9,448 nt of DNA from Helicobacteraceae bacterium UBA6016 (GCA_002428055.1 DIZY01000133.1:1-9448), one strand, 5' to 3'. Positions 1 to 6,028 are shown, counted from the stretch's first letter. Notes: generated by a model from the letters alone, not told the origin. Numbers and translations are program-made.

Positions 1-41
1 CCAAAATCAACACCGGATTCTCTAATGACAACAGCGCTCAT
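1..41 (-). CDS. Start of an unidentified gene downstream of the ATPase (partial, runs off the left edge)
   Basis: An ATG at 41-39 on the minus strand overlaps the stop of the upstream ATPase gene as ATGA. It opens a frame that stays open to the window edge and reads MSAVVIRESGVDFG. Only 13 complete codons are visible, so the family cannot be assigned. The four-base overlap is the usual sign of translational coupling, which implies the product is made with the ATPase and may work with it. From memory, small proteins paired with this type of AAA ATPase often begin with a similar ESG-x-x-F phrase, but that is recollection and not proof. The partner could be a nuclease-like or other effector protein; nothing visible decides this. 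Confidence 0.55.
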   Translation of the reverse strand, partial: MSAVVIRESGVDF

Positions 42-1072
42 CCCATTGACGCCTCAAGCTCTTCATTAAAGAGCCTTATGGATTCATTGATAATTTCATT
101 ATCGGGGATTCCGTTTTTAAGGTCTTGTTGCTCCCAATTCCCGTCGCTACCCGGCATAAAAACAGGGATAGATACTCTATTTTTTAAGGCTATTAAATAT
201 AGTTTTTTTACAACAAAATATGAATGCGTTGCAATAAAAAATTGAATTCCAGCGTCTACAAGAATTTGTATAATTTCTAAAAGTTTAGTTATTGCCATGG
301 GATGTAGGGCTGATTCTGGTTCGTCTATAAAGATTATTGATTCGGGCGATAAAAATCTATTCCCAAGCAACGTATCCAAAATAGCAATTTTTTTAATTCC
401 TTCAGCAGTCGTGTTGATAGAGAAGCTACTATTGCCTTTTTTATATACCCATTTGTCGGCATTTATATCAAATTCTATACGACCTTGAAACATATCTTCC
501 AGTTTTGCTCTTGAGGTAGAAAATGCGTCGTAGTTTCTACCTTTTTGTGTTGGGTTTTGCAGCGCCAAAGCCAAATCTACATAAGTAGCGTCAAAGCCAA
601 ATACCTTGTCATGAAGCCCTGATTTTAAAATAATTTTTGATAAGCTCAACACCTCTTTTGGGGGCAAGAATACAGAGTTTGCAGACCTCTTTGGTAAATT
701 ATTATGAAGCGAGATTACTTTCTTTGCGGTATCTTGTCCAAATTCAAATGCCAAGCTTGTATTGTCGTGCATACTAATAGACGCTTTTAGGCGGTTTCCT
801 CCGCCCCTTTGCACTAAGTCTCCTAATTTTTCTGTTTGAAATGTCCAATATAGCTTATCGCTAAGTATCTCATTAATTTCACGGGGATCATCTCCTCTAC
901 CATATTCTTCTTGCGACCGTATGATTGAATAAAGAGCTTTCAGTAAAAATGTTTTACCTGTACTATTCTCGCCTATAATTAAATTTATACGCCCTAAAGT
1001 ATCGCTTTGTATATTGGATAGAGGTCCAAATTTTTCCATCGAAAATTTGCTAATCAAATTTTTAATCTCCAT
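38..1072 (-). CDS. AAA/ABC-type ATPase (AAA_15/AAA_21, OLD-like), possible defence-system component
   Basis: A soluble P-loop ATPase of about 344 residues with the ABC/SMC-like head fold. Numbering from the upstream GTG, the Walker A loop GENSTGKT is at about 38-45. A motif VFLPPKEVLS is at about 138-147, a degenerate signature-like region (TTAEGIKK) at about 225-232, Walker B IIFIDEPESALHP at about 250-262, and a switch histidine in ATHSYF at about 285-290. There is no TOPRIM or other effector domain, so the protein is only the motor/sensor half of something. ATG at 1072 is preferred because it starts the first strand (MEIKNL), as is usual in the family. GTG at 1084 is possible, since AAGG lies four bases before it. 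The gene overlaps the next frame downstream by ATGA. Such ATPases occur in many two-gene defence cassettes (OLD, Gabija, PARIS and others), but this one matches none clearly. The gene looks more AT-rich than the housekeeping operon, which hints at transfer. Confidence 0.88.
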   Translation of the reverse strand: MEIKNLISKFSMEKFGPLSNIQSDTLGRINLIIGENSTGKTFLLKALYSIIRSQEEYGRGDDPREINEILSDKLYWTFQTEKLGDLVQRGGGNRLKASISMHDNTSLAFEFGQDTAKKVISLHNNLPKRSANSVFLPPKEVLSLSKIILKSGLHDKVFGFDATYVDLALALQNPTQKGRNYDAFSTSRAKLEDMFQGRIEFDINADKWVYKKGNSSFSINTTAEGIKKIAILDTLLGNRFLSPESIIFIDEPESALHPMAITKLLEIIQILVDAGIQFFIATHSYFVVKKLYLIALKNRVSIPVFMPGSDGNWEQQDLKNGIPDNEIINESIRLFNEELEASMG

Positions 1073-1111
1073 GATAAATTGCACAAAGCCTTGGTTTTAA
1101 TTTTATCGCTA

Positions 1112-1140
1112 ATTTACTTGCGTTGCTCCGCTATGTAAAT
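1112..1140. repeat. Imperfect inverted repeat / hairpin
   Basis: ATTTAC (1112-1117) pairs with GTAAAT (1135-1140), and inside it GCG (1120-1122) pairs with CGC (1129-1131), separated by small internal loops. The structure could be a REP-like element, part of the ATPase 5' region or chance. It has no T-run that would make it a terminator. Confidence 0.35.
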
Positions 1141-1203
1141 GTCAAACCAAAAGCTGTTATTGTATCTACGAATGAGTATGCGGAGATTTGAAAAAGCGGA
1201 GTT

Positions 1204-1226
1204 ATACAAAAAGGCGCCTTTTGTAT
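1204..1226. repeat. Near-perfect palindrome with one bulged A, followed by a T-rich run
   Basis: The left arm ATACAAAAAGGC (1204-1215) and right arm GCCTTTTGTAT (1216-1226) are complementary apart from one extra A. They meet at a GGCGCC centre. On the plus strand TTGGTTTTT follows, so it resembles a rho-independent terminator, yet no plus-strand gene lies upstream in the window. It may insulate vapBC from readthrough, be the remnant of a lost gene's terminator, or be a protein-binding palindrome. Confidence 0.5.
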
Positions 1227-1296
1227 TGGTTTTTACGCTGTCGGTTAGTTGTATGCTATTTTGATTTGTTTGTCAAATATTCAGCAAAACTTTAGC

Positions 1297-1342
1297 CTTA
1301 AAAACTTAAGCTTACACATTAGTTTACACACTGGAATACACC
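1297..1342 (+). promoter_or_regulatory. Candidate vapBC operator: small inverted repeat plus 12-base direct repeats
   Basis: An inverted repeat CTTAA-N4-TTAAG is at 1297-1310. Then TTACACA occurs at 1312-1318 and 1324-1330, with a weaker third copy ATACACC at 1336-1342, spaced exactly 12 bases and ending at the vapB ATG. VapB-family antitoxins autorepress by binding repeats at their own promoters, so this position is right for an operator. The only ribosome-site-like sequence is a weak GGA at 1333-1335. Whether the repeats are bound is inference. Confidence 0.4.
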
Positions 1343-1543
1343 ATGAGAACAAACATAGAACTAAATGACACGCTAATACAAGAGGCAATGAAATATACGA
1401 GCTTAAAAACCAAAAAAGACGTAGTAAACGAAGCGCTAAGAGAGTTTGTCGCAAACCACAAGAGGCTCTCAATGATGGACTTAAAAGGCAAGATAGAGTT
1501 TGCCGAGGGCTATGATCACAGGGCGCTCAGGGCGGCAAGATAG
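1343..1543 (+). CDS. vapB: VapB-family antitoxin (type II toxin-antitoxin)
   Basis: A 66-residue protein with the pattern of the VapB antitoxin family (DUF2191 type). The N-terminal strand MRTNIELND and the helices with TLIQEAMKYT and TKKDVVNEAL form a ribbon-helix-helix-like DNA-binding part to about residue 40. The C-terminal tail (DLKGKIEF, then DHRALRAAR) should wrap the toxin's active site and block it. It is expected to neutralise VapC and to repress the shared promoter. The ATG at 1343 gives the conserved MRTNI start; only a weak GGA precedes it. Its TAG stop shares one base with the GTG start of the toxin gene (TAGTG), so the two are translationally coupled. It lies on the opposite strand to both flanking genes, which suits a portable module. 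Confidence 0.9.
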   Translation: MRTNIELNDTLIQEAMKYTSLKTKKDVVNEALREFVANHKRLSMMDLKGKIEFAEGYDHRALRAAR

Positions 1544-1902
1544 TGTATCTAGTCGATACATCGGTACTTATCAATCACCTAAGAGGTATAGAGACCAAAA
1601 ACACCGCCGTATTTGAGCGCGCCGAGACCAACGGCTTGCCCTACGGCATCTCGTCGCTGACATATCAAGAGATTTTACAGGGTGCAAAAAACCAAAAAGA
1701 GTTTGACCTACTAGACAAATATCTATCGACGCAAAAGATATATCATCCGACGCTAGAGACATTCAAGCTCGCCGCCAAAATCTACTTTGACGCTAGAAAA
1801 CGAGGCAAGACGATACGGAGTTCTATTGATTGTATCATCATGGCAACTGCTGAGCTAGAAGGGCTTGTGGTGCTTAGTGATGACGGGGATTTTATTATTT
1901 AG
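1543..1902 (+). CDS. vapC: VapC-family PIN-domain ribonuclease toxin
   Basis: A 119-residue PIN-domain protein, predicted to cleave RNA (in studied VapCs often tRNA or rRNA) with Mg2+ or Mn2+. The four acidic positions of the fold are visible: Asp5 in VDTSVLI, Glu43 in YQEILQG, Asp96 in SSIDCIIMATA and Asp114 in LSDDGDF. All catalytic residues are therefore kept and the toxin looks active. It starts at a GTG that overlaps the vapB stop; no strong Shine-Dalgarno is seen, so translation probably depends on vapB. The protein stops two residues after the DGDF motif, whereas relatives usually run about 10-15 residues further (final strand and helix). This could be natural variation or a slightly truncated copy. 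I saw no clear continuation of the family pattern in the other frames after the stop. Confidence 0.92.
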   Translation: MYLVDTSVLINHLRGIETKNTAVFERAETNGLPYGISSLTYQEILQGAKNQKEFDLLDKYLSTQKIYHPTLETFKLAAKIYFDARKRGKTIRSSIDCIIMATAELEGLVVLSDDGDFII

Positions 1903-1952
1903 CCTACAAAATCCACACTTTATTCACTTGTTCCAAATGCTACATATTATTG

Positions 1953-2246
1953 CTATTGTTTAAGCTCAAACCAATTTCCAAATATCCCGAAATATTTTAC
2001 AATTGTCGTATCGTAAAGTTTTGTAACATCTCCTTTGTTTGTCCAGACTTCAATCGTACCTATTGAAAAAATTAAAAATCTGGCTATGTCGGTTTTAATC
2101 GGTCTTTTAATTTCTATAAAACCTACTTTTGCATAATGTTTACTCATGGCCACATGGTCTAGCGATTCATGAGATGGATTTGTTGCAAGTAAAATTGCGA
2201 ATACAGCCACAGTGGCCCCTATGAACAGCTTTCTTAATAAAGACAC
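1953..2246 (-). CDS. Small DUF4359-like protein with N-terminal membrane anchor
   Basis: A 97-residue protein. A basic start (MSLLRKL) and hydrophobic segment at about 8-22 form a signal anchor or uncleaved signal peptide, and the rest should face the periplasm. The pattern fits DUF4359: the membrane segment runs directly into TNPSHE (about 22-27), a central FLIFSIGTIEVW stands where the family has an LFSI-type phrase, and the C-terminus has YFGIFGNWFEL. The function of this family is unknown. The start is GTG at 2246, supported by AAGGA eight bases upstream. The gene lies 17 bases after the leuC stop on the same strand, so it is probably carried on the leuC transcript, but nothing suggests a role in leucine synthesis. 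It converges on vapC across about 50 bases with no obvious terminator hairpin. Confidence 0.7.
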   Translation of the reverse strand: MSLLRKLFIGATVAVFAILLATNPSHESLDHVAMSKHYAKVGFIEIKRPIKTDIARFLIFSIGTIEVWTNKGDVTKLYDTTIVKYFGIFGNWFELKQ

Positions 2247-2263
2247 TTTTAGTTTCCTTAATT

Positions 2264-3526
2264 TTAATCTTTAGGCCCCACGATATACCCAGCTATCGCA
2301 CTAGCCGCCGCTATCGCAGAGTTAGCCAAATAAACTTCCGAAGTTCTAGCCCCCATTCTGCCGACAAAGTTTCTATTTGTCGTAGCTATTGCTCTTTCGC
2401 CGTCACCCAAGATGCCCATATATCCGCCTAGACATGCGCCGCATGTAGGGTTTGAGAATACCGCTCCCGCTTCTACGAATATGTCCACATATCCTAGTTT
2501 GTACGCCTGAAGTGCGATTTTTTGCGTTGCAGGTGTGATGATTAGCCTTACATGTTTGGCTACCTTTTTGCCTTTTAGGATTTTTGCTGCCATTTCAAGG
2601 TCGCTTAGTCTGCCGTTGGTGCATGAGCCGATGAAGGCTTGGTCTATCTTGATTTTGTCGGCTACTGCTTGGCTGAGCGGCTTACCGTTTGACGGTAGGA
2701 ACGGATATGCTATCACAGGCTCAAGAGCCGCTACATCTATCTCAAGCACTTGACAATACTCGGCGTTCGCATCTGAGTAAAACTCTTTTGGAGTTCGTGC
2801 AAGATTTTTGTCAGCCAAAAACGCTCTTGTTGTCTCATCTACGGCGACGATGCCGTTTTTTGCACCCGCTTCGATAGCCATATTGCAAAGGCTAAATCTA
2901 TCGTCCATCGTAAGGTACTGGATAGTGTCACCCGTAAACTCAAGAGCTTTATAAAGAGCGCCGTCCACGCCTATCATTCGGATGATTTCAAGTATTAGGT
3001 CTTTGCCTGTGACGAACTCTCTCGGCTTGCCTTTGAACACGACCTTGATAGTCTCAGGCACTTTAAACCAGTTTTCGCCTGTTATCATGGTGAAGGCAAG
3101 GTCTGTACTTCCCATACCCGTTGAGAATGCGCCTAGTGCGCCGTGCGTACAAGTGTGTGAGTCTGCGCCGATGATGACATCCCCCGGCACTACCATTCCT
3201 TTTTCAGGAAGCAAGGCGTGTTCTATGCCCATGTCTTTTTCGTCGAAGAAGTACGGCATATTGTGTTTTGCGGCAAAGTCACGACTGATTCTTGCCTGAT
3301 TGGCGCTCGCTATGTCTTTTGCGGGGATGAAGTGGTCCATGACGATGCAAAACCCCTCAGGATTTGCCAGTTTTGTCGCTCCAGACTCTTCAAAAGCTCT
3401 TATTGAAAGCGGCGTCGTAATGTCGTTGCCTATTGTCATATCGACTTTTACTCTGACTATCTCGCCCGCTTTTACGCTCTTTCCTGCGTGGTCTGAAAAT
3501 ATTTTTTCGGTTATTGTTTGTCCCAT
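2264..3526 (-). CDS. leuC: 3-isopropylmalate dehydratase large subunit
   Basis: Large subunit of isopropylmalate isomerase, which interconverts 2- and 3-isopropylmalate in leucine biosynthesis together with LeuD; it acts in the cytoplasm. The protein has 420 residues, the length of the LeuC2/archaeal-type (HACN-like) branch and not the roughly 466-residue E. coli form. Visible aconitase-family signatures are VMDHFIPAKD at about 62-71, GADSHTCTHGALGAFSTGMG at about 120-139, the first [4Fe-4S] ligand Cys302 in GSCTNGR, and the other two, Cys362 and Cys365, in NPTCGACLGG. ATG at 3526 is preceded by AAGG seven bases upstream. leuD and leuB are not beside it; a DUF4359-like gene follows instead. 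It diverges from the NFACT operon across 72 bases. Related 3-carboxylate dehydratases (homoaconitase) cannot be fully excluded from sequence, but leucine synthesis is most likely. Confidence 0.96.
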   Translation of the reverse strand: MGQTITEKIFSDHAGKSVKAGEIVRVKVDMTIGNDITTPLSIRAFEESGATKLANPEGFCIVMDHFIPAKDIASANQARISRDFAAKHNMPYFFDEKDMGIEHALLPEKGMVVPGDVIIGADSHTCTHGALGAFSTGMGSTDLAFTMITGENWFKVPETIKVVFKGKPREFVTGKDLILEIIRMIGVDGALYKALEFTGDTIQYLTMDDRFSLCNMAIEAGAKNGIVAVDETTRAFLADKNLARTPKEFYSDANAEYCQVLEIDVAALEPVIAYPFLPSNGKPLSQAVADKIKIDQAFIGSCTNGRLSDLEMAAKILKGKKVAKHVRLIITPATQKIALQAYKLGYVDIFVEAGAVFSNPTCGACLGGYMGILGDGERAIATTNRNFVGRMGARTSEVYLANSAIAAASAIAGYIVGPKD

Positions 3527-3598
3527 CTTTTTGCCTTATATTCTCTATTGTTTGTCGTGATTTTAGCCGATTTTGGCTTTTAAAGGTAAAATTACGCC
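3527..3598. promoter_or_regulatory. Divergent promoter region of leuC and the NFACT operon
   Basis: Both transcription units must start in these 72 bases. Candidate -10 boxes are TATATT at 3537-3542 for the plus strand and TAAAAT for the minus strand (complement of 3560-3565). A small inverted repeat AGCC-N6-GGCT sits at the centre, about 3565-3578. AAAGGT at 3582-3587 is the likely ribosome-binding site for the NFACT gene. No clear -35 is seen, which is usual for sigma-70 promoters in Campylobacterota. The box assignments are by eye. Confidence 0.4.
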
Positions 3599-4912
3599 AT
3601 GAAATACGCCGTACTAAAAGCGCTCGTCGCCAAACTCCAGTCTGAGACCAAAATCACACGCATATCCCGTATCGCAGACTCCGTACTGAGGATTGAGTTT
3701 TCCAGAGATGAGGTATATTTTTTTGATTTGACCCGTGGGCACAACTTCGTTTTTAAGAGCGAATCAACGGCGCCAAAAGAGTACAAAGCCCCTTTTGACA
3801 TGGCTTTGTCAAAGTGTTTTTCCAGATGCGTCATTGAAAAAATAGAGCTTTTAGATAGCGACAAAATCATCAACATATACACCGCCGTCAAGCTCGGCTA
3901 TAAAGAGCAAAAAGCGTGTTTGACGCTAGAGTTTACAGGTAAGAGCGCAAATGCGATTATCACGGACGAGAGCGGCGTCATCATCTCTGCGCTCAGATAC
4001 GAGACGAGCGGCGTAAGGGATGTGCGCGTGGGAGAAAAACTGCTTTTGCCTCCGCCTCCGCCTTTTGCTTTTTCGGATATACAGATAGACGATGTGGATG
4101 CGTATCTTGCGGGTTTGGTGTCGCAAAAACAAAAAACCCGCCTTGAAAATCTAAAAAACCAGAAAATAGCGCAGATAGATAGAAAAATAGAGAAGCTAGA
4201 AGAGCTGTTGTCTTCGTTTGAAGAGCCTGCAAAGCTCTCTGCAAAAGCCGATGAAGCTCTTAAAGTCGGGGATTTGCTGTTATCCAATGCTCATCTTTTG
4301 AGCCCGCACCAAAAGAGCGTCACGCTTAACGGATATGAGGGCGAGGAAATCACGATAGAGCTTCCTGATTTTAGAAGCCAAAAAGAGATTTTGAACTTTT
4401 TTTACCAAAAGGCTAAAAAACTCCGTAAAAAAGCCGATGGAATACATCAGGAAAAAGAGTCTGTGGGCGAGAGGCTTGCGTTTTTGAGGGCTCAAAGAAG
4501 TGCGGTTGCTTCGGCTAACGATGAGGACGGGGTAAGACTCTTCACTCCAAAGCGCAAAGATAGCGATAAAAAAGAGGAATCTAGCGATATTTTCGAGGTT
4601 TTTTACAAAGGCTATAAAATAAGTGTCGGGAAAAACCGAAAAGGAAACGAAAAATTGCTAAAATTCTCCAAAGCAAATGATTTGTGGTTTCATATCAAAG
4701 ATTTGCCATCCGCTCATGCTATTTTGCGTACCGATAGACAGAGTGTGGCGGACGATATTTTGGAGTTTGCGGCAAAGATGTGTGTGGAGCTCTCCGTGTC
4801 AGAACGGGGTGCGTATTTGGTGGATTATGCAAAACGCAGAGATGTTTCTCCGGTAGAGGGTGCAAATGTCAACTATGTGAATTTTAAGACGCTAACCGTA
4901 AAGAAGGAGTAA
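3599..4912 (+). CDS. NFACT-family protein (RqcH/FbpA-like, DUF814), ribosome quality control
   Basis: A 437-residue protein of the NFACT family. Characterised members (B. subtilis RqcH) bind the large ribosomal subunit carrying a stalled peptidyl-tRNA and add C-terminal alanine tails. Older names call them fibronectin-binding proteins. Visible parts are an NFACT-N-like domain at about 1-150, a coiled-coil stretch with many Lys/Glu (about 180-305, split by a small insert) and an NFACT-R/DUF814 domain at about 333-430 with ISVGKNRKGNEKL and DLWFHIKDLPSAHAIL. It is about 130 residues shorter than B. subtilis RqcH; the helix-hairpin-helix part seems missing, and five prolines (151-155) stand at that junction. 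The Asp-Arg pair needed for tailing in B. subtilis appears as Asp88-Lys89. The C. jejuni relative is, from memory, of similar size. It heads the operon, with AAAGGT eleven bases before the ATG. Tailing activity is inferred from the family. Confidence 0.9.
   Translation: MKYAVLKALVAKLQSETKITRISRIADSVLRIEFSRDEVYFFDLTRGHNFVFKSESTAPKEYKAPFDMALSKCFSRCVIEKIELLDSDKIINIYTAVKLGYKEQKACLTLEFTGKSANAIITDESGVIISALRYETSGVRDVRVGEKLLLPPPPPFAFSDIQIDDVDAYLAGLVSQKQKTRLENLKNQKIAQIDRKIEKLEELLSSFEEPAKLSAKADEALKVGDLLLSNAHLLSPHQKSVTLNGYEGEEITIELPDFRSQKEILNFFYQKAKKLRKKADGIHQEKESVGERLAFLRAQRSAVASANDEDGVRLFTPKRKDSDKKEESSDIFEVFYKGYKISVGKNRKGNEKLLKFSKANDLWFHIKDLPSAHAILRTDRQSVADDILEFAAKMCVELSVSERGAYLVDYAKRRDVSPVEGANVNYVNFKTLTVKKE
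4902..4908 (+). promoter_or_regulatory. Strong ribosome-binding site for the small acidic protein
   Basis: AAGGAG at about 4903-4908 lies inside the last codons of the NFACT gene, about seven bases before the ATG at 4916. It is close to the anti-Shine-Dalgarno consensus. It fixes the start of the next gene and suggests that gene is well translated although it is only 99 codons long. Confidence 0.7.
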
Positions 4913-4915
4913 TCC

Positions 4916-5215
4916 ATGGCGGCAGTATCTCCGGTAGGCTCCCAGATATATACCAATCAAGCCTCCCCATTGGTGGCACAGCTTAATCAAGCCGTAGCAG
5001 GAAGATTTGATATGCAAGCTTTTGTTATTGCCGAAATGGAGGCAAACAAAGAGCCAAAAATCGAACCCGTGGACGAAATGGACGGTTCTCAAAAAATCAA
5101 TGCCGAAGCAGATGGAGGCGGCGGCAACGAGCAATATGAGTCTGAAAAAAGAGAAAAAAAAGAGGAGCCCGAAGAGCCTCGCAAATCAGACCATATCCTA
5201 GATTTGAAAGTTTAA
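4916..5215 (+). CDS. Small acidic, probably disordered protein of unknown function
   Basis: I do not recognise a named domain. The 99-residue product has an N-terminal part (MAAVSPVGSQIYTNQASPLV, then hydrophobic and helical segments to about residue 44). A charged middle follows, rich in Glu, Lys and Asp with a GGGG run at about 67-70 (about 45-90), and it ends in SDHILDLKV. There is no signal peptide or membrane segment. It starts three bases after the NFACT stop with a strong Shine-Dalgarno and sits 18 bases before cdsA. In C. jejuni a small coiled-coil protein gene occupies the same slot (from memory, Cj1348c), so the gene is probably a real, conserved but fast-evolving operon member. The ordered-looking ends with a variable middle suggest a short adaptor whose termini contact partners; that is speculation. 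Confidence 0.8.
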   Translation: MAAVSPVGSQIYTNQASPLVAQLNQAVAGRFDMQAFVIAEMEANKEPKIEPVDEMDGSQKINAEADGGGGNEQYESEKREKKEEPEEPRKSDHILDLKV

Positions 5216-5233
5216 TATTTAAGGAAATTTATT

Positions 5234-6028
5234 TTGCCAACACCGCAATTTTTGCTAGCCTCCAAAGAGAGATATTTGACCGCATTTGTACTTATCGGTG
5301 CTACTTTGTCCGTTATGCTCTTGGACATATTTTTTCTTACTTGGGCTTTTATGGGGGTTTTCTATTTTCTAGGATTTATAGAGGCAAACAAGCTTTTTAA
5401 ACTCCAAAAATTATCTCTTTATCCTGCGGCAATAGCGATATGGATAGCGGCATATTTTATGACTGATCCAGAAGACCTTGTATTTTTCGTGCTTCTTGTC
5501 TACGGCTCATATCTTGCGTTTAGAAACAGGGTTGGATTTTTGGAGGGTTCTGAAAGTCAAAGGGGCGTTAGGGATCTGATGGTGTTTTTATATCCGACAG
5601 CTCCAATGCTTTTTATGCTCGCACTCTACAAAGATTACGGCATGGCATCGCTATTTTGGCTTGTAGTCATCGTAGCCGTCACGGATACGGCAGCGTATTT
5701 TACAGGCAAAGCCGTTGGCAAAGTGCCTTTTTCGCCTGCAAGTCCGAACAAAACGCTAGAGGGCGTACTCGGCGGTATACTTGTGGCGACTATTATCGGT
5801 ACAATGATGGGAATGACATTTTTGCCGTTTTTTAAAGCGCTAATTATCTCTCTTTTTGTATCCATGTCATCAATATTTGGAGATTTATTCGAATCTTCAC
5901 TCAAAAGACACGCCGATGTAAAAGACAGCGGCAATTTTCTCCCTGGTCACGGCGGTGTACTTGATAGACTTGATGGGCATCTATTTGGTGCGGTTGCAAT
6001 GGTGGTACTTCTCAGAGGTCTTTATTGA
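5234..6028 (+). CDS. cdsA: Phosphatidate cytidylyltransferase (CDP-diacylglycerol synthase)
   Basis: Integral inner-membrane enzyme that converts phosphatidic acid and CTP into CDP-diacylglycerol, the precursor of phosphatidylethanolamine, phosphatidylglycerol and cardiolipin. The 264 residues hold about seven or eight hydrophobic segments. The C-terminal family signature is complete: GDLFESSLKR (216-225), KD (230-231), PGHGG (237-241) and DRLD (244-247), all with the metal- and CTP-binding acidic residues. A conserved Asp151 precedes AYFTGKAVGK. The start is TTG at 5234, supported by AAGGA eight bases upstream; an ATG start would remove the first membrane segments. It overlaps the start of dxr by four bases (TTGA). 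The pairing of cdsA with dxr is common in bacteria. Confidence 0.97.
   Translation: MPTPQFLLASKERYLTAFVLIGATLSVMLLDIFFLTWAFMGVFYFLGFIEANKLFKLQKLSLYPAAIAIWIAAYFMTDPEDLVFFVLLVYGSYLAFRNRVGFLEGSESQRGVRDLMVFLYPTAPMLFMLALYKDYGMASLFWLVVIVAVTDTAAYFTGKAVGKVPFSPASPNKTLEGVLGGILVATIIGTMMGMTFLPFFKALIISLFVSMSSIFGDLFESSLKRHADVKDSGNFLPGHGGVLDRLDGHLFGAVAMVVLLRGLY

Larger units (their letters stand above)
1085..1342. other. Gene-poor stretch between the ATPase gene and vapB
   Basis: No convincing coding frame lies in these roughly 260 bases. They must hold the promoters of both divergent units (the ATPase gene on the minus strand, vapBC on the plus strand). They also contain an imperfect hairpin at 1112-1140, an almost perfect palindrome at 1204-1226, the hexamer GCGGAG twice (1180-1185, 1196-1201) with its complement CTCCGC at 1126-1131, and repeats just before vapB. 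The density of small repeats fits a junction where accessory genes were inserted. No integrase, transposase or tRNA end is seen. Confidence 0.5.

Noticed and set aside
38..1084. Assignment of the ATPase to a specific system such as PARIS, Gabija, Septu or RloC
   Set aside because: The length, lack of TOPRIM or HNH domains, and unseen partner do not match any one of them well enough.
1085..1342. CRISPR, tRNA or att site in the gene-poor stretch
   Set aside because: No repeat-spacer pattern, no cloverleaf and no tRNA 3' end were visible; only short repeats.
1281..1472. Leu- and Cys-rich open frame on the minus strand opposite vapB
   Set aside because: It overlaps the recognised antitoxin and its operator and has no start signal or homology that I can see.
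1903..1952. Possible frameshifted tail of vapC after its stop
   Set aside because: Other frames after the stop do not show the usual VapC ending, so a frameshift is not supported.
3898..4287. Ser-rich open frame on the minus strand opposite the NFACT gene
   Set aside because: The composition is what antisense reading of Lys/Glu-rich coiled-coil codons gives; no independent evidence.
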